Made by a program: the position numbers and the translations under genes
The notes under the pieces: model-generated
Database searches by the model: none
Told to the model about the DNA's origin: nothing
Seen by the model: only the letters and a program-made list of their open reading frames with translations
Source: Streptomyces sp. WZ-12
GTDB lineage: Bacteria > Actinomycetota > Actinomycetes > Streptomycetales > Streptomycetaceae
NCBI RefSeq assembly: GCF_028898845.1
Contig: NZ_CP118574.1
Span: forward strand, 5,987,001 to 6,051,000
Direction: 5' to 3'
DNA: 64,000 bases
Part shown: piece after piece, positions 57,128 to 64,000 of the stretch
Numbering within the stretch: the first letter of the stretch is position 1
Layout: each line of letters opens with the position of its first letter

Positions 57128-58111
57128 GTGCCGAGCAGAGCACAGTGCCGGACGCGCCGGCGGGCCAGGGCGGTGACCGTCGCCCTGGGCATGGCCTTCG
57201 GCCTCGCCGCCTCCCCGGCCGGCCACGCGGCCGGGACCGAACCGGGGGCGCACGGCGTCCAGTCCACCCACGGCCACCAGTCCCGCCCGCACACCACCTG
57301 GACCAGCAAGGACGCCGCGGCCTTCTGGACGCCCCGGCGGATGGCGCACGCGGCCCCGCCCGAGCGCGGCGCCGCCGCGGCCGCGGTGTCCTCCCAACGG
57401 GCCCCGACCGCCGAGCACTTCGACGGCATCCCGTCCGTCGGCGTGCTGTTCTCCGTCGACGGCGACGCCCGCGAACACCACTGCACCGCCAGCGTGGTGC
57501 ACAGCCCGCACGGCAACCTGCTCCTCACCGCCGGGCACTGCAACCCGGGCGCGCGCGCCGCGTTCGTCCCCCAGTACCGGTCCGGGGAGGACGGCCAGCC
57601 CTACGGGGTGTGGGCCATCGAGGACACCTACGCCTACTCGGACCGGGCCACCGACGGGGACGGCGCCGACCTCGACTTCGCCTTCGCCTCCGTCGCCCCG
57701 GACGGCTCCGGCCGACGCATCGAGGAGGTCACCGGCGCCAACGTCCTTACCGGGACGCCCGGTTACCGCAACCAGGTCAGCGTCATCGGCTACCCCAGCG
57801 TCCACAGCGACCCCGCGGACCGGGCCGTGCGCTGCGCCACCACCACCCGGCGCCTGGCGGGCACCCGCCAACTCCAAATGGAGTGCAACGGGTTCTACGG
57901 CGGCACCTCCGGCAGCCCCTGGATCGCCGGCTACAACCCGCGCACCCACACCGGCCGGGTCATCGGCGTCATCGGCGGCGTCAACGGCGGCGGCCCCCGC
58001 GGCCCGCACAGCGACCGCACCTCCTACAGCCCGTACTTCGGCAAGGAGATCCTCAGCCTCTACGACCGCGCCAGCAGGGCCAGCGGCCGCGAGGAAGAGG
58101 AGGACGACTAG
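57128..58111 (+). CDS. Secreted trypsin-like serine protease
   Basis: A 327-residue protein with a signal peptide (R-R-R-A-R-A-V-T-V-A-L-G-M-A-F-G then A-A-S-P-A-G-H-A-A). The triad is in L-T-A-G-H-C, D-L-D-F-A-F and G-G-T-S-G-S-P-W. A prosegment of about 70 residues precedes the catalytic domain; the C-terminal tail is acidic. GTG 57128 starts one base after the cutA stop. The coupling of a secreted protease to cutA is unusual. A terminator follows within the end of the convergent gene. Confidence 0.93.
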   Translation: MPSRAQCRTRRRARAVTVALGMAFGLAASPAGHAAGTEPGAHGVQSTHGHQSRPHTTWTSKDAAAFWTPRRMAHAAPPERGAAAAAVSSQRAPTAEHFDGIPSVGVLFSVDGDAREHHCTASVVHSPHGNLLLTAGHCNPGARAAFVPQYRSGEDGQPYGVWAIEDTYAYSDRATDGDGADLDFAFASVAPDGSGRRIEEVTGANVLTGTPGYRNQVSVIGYPSVHSDPADRAVRCATTTRRLAGTRQLQMECNGFYGGTSGSPWIAGYNPRTHTGRVIGVIGGVNGGGPRGPHSDRTSYSPYFGKEILSLYDRASRASGREEEEDD

Positions 58112-58123
58112 CCCGCGCGCCAC

Positions 58124-58180
58124 AGGAGGACGGCCTGGCGGTGGTGCCCTAACGGAGCGCCGCCGCCAGGCCGTTCTCCT
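58124..58180. terminator. Bidirectional terminator between protease and SanA-like genes
   Basis: 18-base arms at 58124-58141 and 58163-58180 pair throughout with one G-T wobble and a 21-base loop. The right arm lies within the 3' end of the SanA-like coding sequence. Confidence 0.85.
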
Positions 58181-58841
58181 TGGGGCCGAGGAAGTGCGGA
58201 TCGGGCCGCAGCACCGCCTCCGCGGTCGCCTTGCCCGCCGCGAGGATCTCCCGCACCCCGCCGTACGCCCAGGTCACGTCGTGCTCGGCGGCGACCCCGA
58301 CGCCGTACGCGTCGATCCCGGCGGCCGAACACAGCGCCAGCGCCCGCCTGATGTGGAACCCCTGACTGACCAGCACCGCCCGGTCCACCCCGAAGACGCG
58401 GTGGGCGCGCGCACAGGAGTCCCAGGTGTCGAAGCCCGCGTGGTCGCCGACGATCTTCCGCGCCGGGACGCCGTGCCGCACCAGATAGCCGCGCATCGCG
58501 TCCGGCTCGTCGTAGTCGGTGCGGCCGTTGTCGCCGGTGACCAGGACCGCGCGCACCGTGCCGGCCCGGTAGAGGCGGACCGCGGCGTCCAGCCGGTCGG
58601 CGAGGTACGGCGACGGCTCACCGTTCCACAGGCCGGCGCCGAACACCACCGCCACCGGGGCGGCCGGGACGTCGGCGACCGTGCGGACGCGCCCTCCCGC
58701 GGTGGCGTTCAACCAGGTCGCCGGCAGCAGCGCGAGCACCGACAGCGTCACCACCGCCTGGAACGCCCGGCGCTGTCCGCGCCGGGTCCGCGGCGGCCGG
58801 ACCCGCCGCAGCCACCCCAGGCGCGCCCGCAACCCCCGCAT
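58149..58841 (-). CDS. SanA/YdcF (DUF218) envelope protein
   Basis: A 230-residue protein with one membrane helix near residues 28-48 and an external DUF218 domain. V-A-V-V-F-G-A-G-L-W-N-G-E-P-S, L-V-T-G-D-N-G, D-H-A-G-F-D-T-W-D-S and V-S-Q-G-F-H-I-R-R-A are the conserved blocks of SanA. The family is linked to vancomycin tolerance and cell-wall maintenance. ATG 58841 is chosen; an upstream ATG at 58934 adds a basic stretch of doubtful value. Confidence 0.92.
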   Translation of the reverse strand: MRGLRARLGWLRRVRPPRTRRGQRRAFQAVVTLSVLALLPATWLNATAGGRVRTVADVPAAPVAVVFGAGLWNGEPSPYLADRLDAAVRLYRAGTVRAVLVTGDNGRTDYDEPDAMRGYLVRHGVPARKIVGDHAGFDTWDSCARAHRVFGVDRAVLVSQGFHIRRALALCSAAGIDAYGVGVAAEHDVTWAYGGVREILAAGKATAEAVLRPDPHFLGPKENGLAAALR

Positions 58842-59011
58842 GTCCCGCCCCCGTTTCCCCGGAGCCCGCCGCCCGTCGCGCCGGGACCGTCCGTGCTCGC
58901 TTCCCGCAAGCTGCGACGTGGTGCGGGCTGGCATGGTTGCAGTGAGCGCGCGCCCCGTCGGCGTCAGGCGCCGTCGGCAACGTCACACCGCACCGCCCGT
59001 GGAGGACCGCG

Positions 59012-59467
59012 ATGACCACCCAGGCCGAGCGCCTGCCGTTCTTCGTCTACGGGACGCTGCGCCCCGGCGAGGCCAACTACGGGCGCACCCTGCGCGGCCG
59101 GACCGCCGCCGAGGAGACGGCCCGCATCACGGGCGCACTGCTCTACGAGGGCCCCGGCTACCCCTACGCCACGGCCGGGCCCGCCGACGCCGTGGTGCAC
59201 GGCACCCTGATCCACCCCCGACCCGCCGACTACGAGGCCGTCCGGTCCGCGCTGGACCTCTTGGAGGGCTACACCCCCGGCACCCCCGTGGGCGCCGGCA
59301 ACCTCTACGAACGGGTCGCCACCGAGGCCGTCCGCCCCGACGGCCGGACCGCGCGCGCCTGGGTCTACCTGGCCGGCGAGCCGCTCGCCACCCGCCTGCG
59401 CACCACCGGCACCCCGCTCGCCGACGGCCGCTGGACCGGCCGCGCCGCCCCGCAGTCCCCCGGATAA
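59012..59467 (+). CDS. Gamma-glutamylcyclotransferase-fold protein
   Basis: A 151-residue protein. F-F-V-Y-G-T-L-R-P-G is the substrate-loop motif, and the region around L-D-L-L-E-G-Y with following Y-E-R-V is typical of the AIG2-like family. The enzyme may release pyroglutamate from gamma-glutamyl compounds. GGAGG lies 7 bases before the ATG. It is divergent from the SanA-like gene. Confidence 0.92.
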   Translation: MTTQAERLPFFVYGTLRPGEANYGRTLRGRTAAEETARITGALLYEGPGYPYATAGPADAVVHGTLIHPRPADYEAVRSALDLLEGYTPGTPVGAGNLYERVATEAVRPDGRTARAWVYLAGEPLATRLRTTGTPLADGRWTGRAAPQSPG

Positions 59468-59566
59468 CCTGGACGACTCGTCCCGTACGGGCGACCCGTT
59501 CCCCTCAGGGACGCGCCGTTCCGCACGGCCGAGGCGCCAACCCGCCCCCGCAGCACAGCAGAACAG

Positions 59567-60586
59567 GTGTCACCCGTGGCCTCCAACCCCCCGAACACCG
59601 CCGCCCACCGCCCCCTGCCCAAGGCCGAACTGCACCTCCACATCGAGGGCACCCTGGAGCCCGGCCTGGCCTTCGCGCTCGCCGCCCGCAACGGCGTCAC
59701 CCTGCCCTACGCCACCGAGGACGAGCTGCGCCGCGCCTACTCCTTCGCCGACCTCCAGTCGTTCCTCAACCTCTACTACGCGCTGATGGAGGTGCTGCGC
59801 ACCGAGGACGACTTCGCCGACCTGGCGCACGCCTACCTGGCCCGCGCCAAGGAGCAGGGCGTCCGGCACGCCGAGATCTTCTTCGACCCGCAGGCGCACA
59901 CCTCCCGCGGCGTCCCCATCGGGACGGTCGTCCGCGGCCTCGCCCGCGCCCTGGACGCCGCACCCGAGACCTACGGCATCACCACCCGGCTCATCATGTG
60001 CTTCCTGCGCGACGAGAGCGCCGACTCGGCCCTGGAGACGTTCGAGGCGGCCCGCCCCTTCCTGGACCGGATCACCGCCGTCGGCCTGGACTCCGCCGAG
60101 GTCGGCCACCCGCCGTCGAAGTTCCAGGAGGTCTTCGCGCTGGCCCGGGAGGCCGGCCTCAAGTGCGTCGCGCACGCCGGCGAGGAGGGCCCGGCGTCCT
60201 ACGTCTGGGAGGCGCTGGACCTGCTCAAGGTGGACCGCGTCGACCACGGGGTGCGCTGCATGGAGGACGAGCGCCTGGTCGCCCGCCTGGTGGCCGACCG
60301 GACCCCGCTCACCGTCTGCCCGCTGTCCAACGTCCGGCTGCGGGTCGTCGACGACCTCGCCGACCACCCGCTGCCCGCCATGCTCGACGCCGGACTGCTG
60401 GTGACCCTCAACTCCGATGACCCCGCGTACTTCGGCGGCTACGCCGACGACAACTTCACCGCCGTACGCGACGCCCTCGCCCTGGACGAGGGGACCCTGC
60501 GGACGCTCGCCCGCAACTCCTTCGAGGCGTCCTTCCTGGACGACGAGACCCGCGCCGCGTACCTGAAGGAACTCGACGCCCACTGA
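59567..60586 (+). CDS. add: Adenosine deaminase
   Basis: Converts adenosine to inosine; 339 residues. [11 protein letters not shown] holds the first metal histidines. C-V-A-H-A-G-E-E and S-L-N-S-D-D-P give the catalytic Glu and metal Asp. GTG 59567 or 59576 are both possible. A terminator at 60604-60640 follows. It lies upstream of dgt, another purine-salvage enzyme. Confidence 0.95.
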   Translation: MSPVASNPPNTAAHRPLPKAELHLHIEGTLEPGLAFALAARNGVTLPYATEDELRRAYSFADLQSFLNLYYALMEVLRTEDDFADLAHAYLARAKEQGVRHAEIFFDPQAHTSRGVPIGTVVRGLARALDAAPETYGITTRLIMCFLRDESADSALETFEAARPFLDRITAVGLDSAEVGHPPSKFQEVFALAREAGLKCVAHAGEEGPASYVWEALDLLKVDRVDHGVRCMEDERLVARLVADRTPLTVCPLSNVRLRVVDDLADHPLPAMLDAGLLVTLNSDDPAYFGGYADDNFTAVRDALALDEGTLRTLARNSFEASFLDDETRAAYLKELDAH

Positions 60587-60603
60587 AGCCGGTCACCGGG
60601 CGC

Positions 60604-60640
60604 TGTGCCGGGCCGCCGCCCTCGGGCGCGGCCCGGCACA
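60604..60640 (+). terminator. add terminator
   Basis: TGTGCCGGGCCGC (60604-60616) pairs perfectly with 60628-60640 over an 11-base loop, 18 bases after the stop. Confidence 0.8.
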
Positions 60641-60755
60641 CCGCCCGCCCCGGGGAGGGCCCCTTCCGCCCTGTCCCGTATTGCACCGTCATGACCGGGT
60701 GCTGCACGCGTACCGGATCCGACATCGAGGGCAGAGACAGAGCTACCGTCGCTGT

Positions 60756-62126
60756 ATGACGGGCACACCATCGGCCACCGGGCCCCGCGGCGGCCACGAC
60801 CCGCGCGCACAGTTCCCCGGCTACACCGCCGCGGACGCCGAACGCTGGGTCCCCGAACCGGACAAGCGCCCCGGACGCACCGCCTTCCAGCGCGACCGCG
60901 CCCGGGTCCTGCACTCCGCTGCGCTGCGCCGCCTAGCCGGCAAGACCCAGGTCGTCACCCCCGGCAGCGCCACCCAGGACTGGGACGCCAGCCCGCGCAC
61001 CCGGTTGACGCACTCCCTGGAGTGCGCCCAGGTGGGCCGCGAATTGGGCGCCGCCCTCGGCTGCGACCCGGACCTCGTGGAGGCCGCCTGTCTGGCGCAC
61101 GACCTCGGCCACCCGCCCTTCGGGCACAACGGCGAACAGGCGCTCAACGAGATCGCCGCGCCCTGCGGCGGCTTCGAGGGCAACGCCCAATCGCTGCGCC
61201 TGCTGGCCCGTTTGGAACCCAAGCGGTTCGTGCCCGCCTCGGACGGCGGCGCCCCCGTCAGCGTCGGGCTCAACCTCACCCGCGCCACCCTGGACGCCGC
61301 CACCAAGTACCCCTGGCCGCGCGGCGGACACCCCGACGGGCCGACCGCCGCCAAGTTCGGCGTCTACGCCGACGACCTGCCGGTGTTCGCCTGGTTCCGG
61401 CAGGGCGCCCCCAGCGCCGCCCGCAGCTTCGAGGCGCAGGTCATGGACTGGTCCGACGACGTCGCCTACTCGGTGCACGACGTCGAGGACGGGCTGCACG
61501 CCGGCCACTTGGACCCCAATGTGCTGCTCGCCGACCCCGAGCGCGCCGAGATCTTCGCCCTCGCCGCGGAGCGCTACGCCCCGGGCGCCGACGAGGCGGC
61601 CCTCGCCGCCGCTCTGGACCGCCTCCTGGACCAGGCGTGGTGGCCGCACGGCTACGACGGCACCGCGCTCGCCCAGGCCCGCCTCAAGGACGCCACCAGC
61701 CAACTCATCGGCCGCTTCTGCCTGGCCGCCGAGACCGCCACCCGGGACCGCTTCGGACCCTCCGGAAGCCGAACGGGCCCCGGGGGAGCCGGCGAACGGC
61801 TCACCCGGTACGCCGCGGAGCTGGTGGTTCCGGCCGAAACCCGGCTGGAATGCGCCGTTCTCAAGGCCGTCGCCGACCGCTACGTCATACAGCGCCCGGA
61901 CCAGGAAGCGCTCCGCGCCGACCAGCGCGTGGTGATCGCCGAACTCGCCGAGGCGCTGCTCGCCCGCGCCCCCGACGGCCTTGACCCACAGTTCCGTTCG
62001 CTGTTCGAGGCGGCCGGCGACGACACCGCCAGGATGCGCGCCGTGATCGACCAGATCGCCGCGCTCACCGACGCCTCGGCGCGTAGTCTTCACGCCCGCC
62101 TCACGCGTCCCCCTGGTAACGGTTAG
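60756..62126 (+). CDS. dgt: Deoxyguanosinetriphosphate triphosphohydrolase-like protein
   Basis: An HD-domain dNTPase that splits dGTP to deoxyguanosine and triphosphate; 456 residues. [10 protein letters not shown] and [14 protein letters not shown] hold the HD metal ligands. The [17 protein letters not shown] motif completes the site. ATG 60756 fits the family start. In Streptomyces it commonly sits just before dnaG; here the flavoprotein gene intervenes. Confidence 0.94.
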   Translation: MTGTPSATGPRGGHDPRAQFPGYTAADAERWVPEPDKRPGRTAFQRDRARVLHSAALRRLAGKTQVVTPGSATQDWDASPRTRLTHSLECAQVGRELGAALGCDPDLVEAACLAHDLGHPPFGHNGEQALNEIAAPCGGFEGNAQSLRLLARLEPKRFVPASDGGAPVSVGLNLTRATLDAATKYPWPRGGHPDGPTAAKFGVYADDLPVFAWFRQGAPSAARSFEAQVMDWSDDVAYSVHDVEDGLHAGHLDPNVLLADPERAEIFALAAERYAPGADEAALAAALDRLLDQAWWPHGYDGTALAQARLKDATSQLIGRFCLAAETATRDRFGPSGSRTGPGGAGERLTRYAAELVVPAETRLECAVLKAVADRYVIQRPDQEALRADQRVVIAELAEALLARAPDGLDPQFRSLFEAAGDDTARMRAVIDQIAALTDASARSLHARLTRPPGNG

Positions 62127-62394
62127 GGCAACCCTGGGTGACCCTTGGGGGGCAGCCCCTCTTCCCCCCTCACGCTCCGTGCGGGACCCTCGTCCACGCA
62201 CCGGCGCAACGGAACCCGAAGACCGCCCGGCGCATCAAGGCAACGACACACCAACAGAGCGACACACCAACGAAGCGATGCGTCAAGGAAGCGAGGAGGA
62301 AACGGGGAGCAGCGCATACGGGGGCACCAACGGGGGGCATCAACGGGGGCGTTCACGGACGCGGACGTACGGCACCGCAACGAGGAGGAAGCAA
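62127..62394 (+). promoter_or_regulatory. Upstream region of the flavoprotein gene with small direct repeats
   Basis: A 268-base gap. GACACACCAAC occurs twice at about 62245 and 62260, ACCAACGGGGG/ATCAACGGGGG twice near 62330, and GAGGAGGAA twice, at 62295 and 62382. The second GAGGAGGAA is the ribosome site for GTG 62395. An in-frame ATG at 62179 would add a Thr/Arg-rich stretch not typical of the enzyme. Confidence 0.45.
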
Positions 62395-63657
62395 GTGGTC
62401 GACGCACACCAGACGTTCGTCATCGTCGGGGGTGGACTGGCCGGGGCCAAGGCCGCGGAGACACTCCGCGCGGAAGGCTTCACCGGCCGGGTGATCCTCA
62501 TCTGTGACGAGCGCGACCACCCCTACGAGCGCCCCCCGCTGTCCAAGGGGTACCTGCTCGGCAAGGACGAGCGGGACAGCGTCTTCGTCCATGAACCGGC
62601 CTTCTACGCCCAGGCCCGGATCGAGCTCCACCTGGGCCAGCCCGCCGTCCACTTGGACCCCGCGGGCCGCACCGTCCGGCTGGGCGACGGCACCCTGATC
62701 GCCTACGACAAGCTGCTGCTGGCCACCGGCGCCGAACCCCGCCGCCTGGACGTCCCCGGCACCGGCCTGGCCGGCGTGCACCACCTCCGCCGCCTCGCCC
62801 ACGCCGAACGGCTCCGCGGTGTGCTCGCCTCCCTGGGCCGCGACAACGGGCACCTCGTCATCGCCGGCGCCGGCTGGATCGGCCTCGAAGTCGCCGCCGC
62901 GGCCCGCACCTACGGCGCCGAGGTCACCATCATCGAGCCCGAGCCGACGCCCCTGCACGGCATCCTCGGGCCCGAACTCGGCGCCCTGTTCACCGACTTG
63001 CACGGCGAACACGGCGTCCGCTTCCACTTCGGCGCGCGCCTGACCGAGATCGTCGGCCAGGACGGCATGGTGGTCTCGGTCCGCACCGACGACGGCGAGG
63101 AACACCCCGCCCACGACGTGCTCGCCGCCATCGGCGCGGCCCCCCGCACCGCCCTCGCCGAACAGGCCGGCCTGGCCGTCGTCGACCGCGCCGACGGCGG
63201 CGGCATCGCCGTCGACGCCGCGCTGCGCACCTCCGACCCGTACATCTACGCCGCCGGCGACGTGGCCGCCGCCGACCACCCCCTGTTGGACACCCGGCTG
63301 CGCGTCGAGCACTGGGCCAACGCCCTCAACGGCGGCCCGGCGGCCGCCCGCGCCATGCTCGGCCAGGACATCAGCTACGACCGCGTCCCGTACTTCTTCT
63401 CCGACCAGTACGACCTCGGCATGGAGTACTCCGGCTACGCCCCGCCCGGCTCCTACGACCAGGTCGTCTGCCGCGGCGACGTCGCCAAGCGGGAGTTCAC
63501 CGCCTTCTGGCTCCACCAGGGCCGCGTGCTGGCCGGCATGAACGTCAACGTCTGGGACGTCGCCGGGCCGATCCAGCAACTCATCCGCTCCGGCGCCCCG
63601 TTGGACCCCGACAAGCTGGCCGATCCGACCATTCCGCTGACGGCCCTGCTGACGTAG
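62395..63657 (+). CDS. FAD-dependent oxidoreductase, ferredoxin-reductase type
   Basis: A 420-residue flavoprotein like putidaredoxin or rhodocoxin reductase. F-V-I-V-G-G-G-L-A-G-A-K-A-A binds FAD. The NAD-binding motif is V-I-A-G-A-G-W-I-G-L-E, and Y-I-Y-A-A-G-D-V-A binds FAD again. Such enzymes feed electrons through a ferredoxin to P450s or other oxygenases, so it could serve the P450s in this window, though no ferredoxin gene was seen. GTG 62395 follows GAGGAGGAA. Confidence 0.92.
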   Translation: MVDAHQTFVIVGGGLAGAKAAETLRAEGFTGRVILICDERDHPYERPPLSKGYLLGKDERDSVFVHEPAFYAQARIELHLGQPAVHLDPAGRTVRLGDGTLIAYDKLLLATGAEPRRLDVPGTGLAGVHHLRRLAHAERLRGVLASLGRDNGHLVIAGAGWIGLEVAAAARTYGAEVTIIEPEPTPLHGILGPELGALFTDLHGEHGVRFHFGARLTEIVGQDGMVVSVRTDDGEEHPAHDVLAAIGAAPRTALAEQAGLAVVDRADGGGIAVDAALRTSDPYIYAAGDVAAADHPLLDTRLRVEHWANALNGGPAAARAMLGQDISYDRVPYFFSDQYDLGMEYSGYAPPGSYDQVVCRGDVAKREFTAFWLHQGRVLAGMNVNVWDVAGPIQQLIRSGAPLDPDKLADPTIPLTALLT

Positions 63658-63666
63658 CGTGCCCGT

Positions 63667-64000
63667 ATGAGCGAAGGCCCCACCCGCCCCACCGGTCCCG
63701 CTGACAGCGACCCACCGGTGGTCGACGACACCGGCGCCCCGGCCGTCACCCTCGACGACGTCCGGGACGCCGCCCGGCGACTGGCGGGCGTGGCCCACCG
63801 CACCCCGGTGCTGCGCTCGCGCACCCTCGACGCGCGCACCGGCACCGAGGCGTTCCTCAAGTGCGAGAACTTCCAACGCATCGGCGCCTTCAAGTTCCGC
63901 GGCGCCTACCACGCCCTGGCCCGCCTCACCCCCGAGCAACGGGCCCGCGGCGTCGTCGCCCACTCCTCCGGCAACCACGCCCAGGCCCTCGCCCTCGCCG
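63667..64000 (+). CDS. Threonine ammonia-lyase/serine-racemase-like PLP enzyme (3' end outside)
   Basis: The first 111 residues of a fold-type II PLP enzyme. The lysine that binds PLP is in G-A-F-K-F-R-G-A, and H-S-S-G-N-H-A-Q-A-L-A is the phosphate-binding loop. The short form starting T-L-D-D-V-R-D-A-A-R-R-L-A-G-V is like catabolic threonine/serine dehydratases. ATG 63667 follows the flavoprotein stop by 9 bases, so they may be co-transcribed. Confidence 0.9.
   Translation, partial: MSEGPTRPTGPADSDPPVVDDTGAPAVTLDDVRDAARRLAGVAHRTPVLRSRTLDARTGTEAFLKCENFQRIGAFKFRGAYHALARLTPEQRARGVVAHSSGNHAQALALA

Overview
The window is about 64 kb of very GC-rich actinobacterial DNA, almost certainly a Streptomyces chromosome. 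Signs are extreme third-position GC, many GTG starts, 4-nt start/stop overlaps, a conservon, DUF397/XRE modules and a single TTA leucine codon. Much of it is core chromosome (ybeY, corC-like, era, leuA, recO, uppS, zur/znu, glyS, dus, ppdK, add, dgt) with accessory genes interspersed. No tRNA, rRNA, CRISPR array or transposase gene was recognised.

Layout. 1-4263: ybeY, a CorC-type membrane protein, a cytidine-deaminase-like protein and era. 4751-6200: an M4 protease of the protealysin type and its emfourin-type inhibitor. 6360-9196: a leucine leader peptide, leuA and a TerB-like protein. 9353-14863: a complete conservon (cvnA-B-C-D, then CYP157- and CYP154-type P450s), all overlapping. 15096-16727: an XRE/DUF397 module with two small partner genes. 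16785-23537: recO, uppS, zur, znuB-C-A (Zur-box-like sites at znuA) and glyS. 23704-30724: TetR, aldo/keto reductase, two drug-efflux-type MFS proteins and an MmyB-type regulator. 30799-36280: dus, an amidotransferase and ppdK. 37037-42406: a regulator with a TTA codon, a TauD-type dioxygenase and a sugar-type ABC importer with no ATPase. 42803-49034: a small P-loop kinase, a KimA-like potassium transporter, an SDR and a two-component pair. 49070-58841: a secreted TIM-barrel glycosidase-like lipoprotein, M20 amidohydrolase, a second XRE/DUF397 module, AKR, TSUP exporter, cupin, cutA, a secreted serine protease and a SanA/YdcF protein. 59012-64000: a gamma-glutamylcyclotransferase fold, adenosine deaminase, dGTPase, a ferredoxin-reductase-like flavoprotein and the start of a threonine-dehydratase-like enzyme.

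The most unusual content is non-coding. Five intergenic spaces (about 2161-2821, 4268-4740, 24357-25454, 42460-42745, 43340-43937) hold copies of one large composite element. Full copies are nested palindromes: two outer arms in inverted orientation, each with a long hairpin. All hairpins share the same 13-nt loop (one copy has a single change), while the stem sequences differ but stay paired. The centre of some copies carries 31-bp tandem repeats, about eight exact-period units in the 24 kb copy. The elements sit between genes in tandem, convergent and divergent orientation, so simple termination does not explain them. Two partial or full copies bracket the P-loop kinase gene as direct repeats. 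I know of no described family that matches this architecture.
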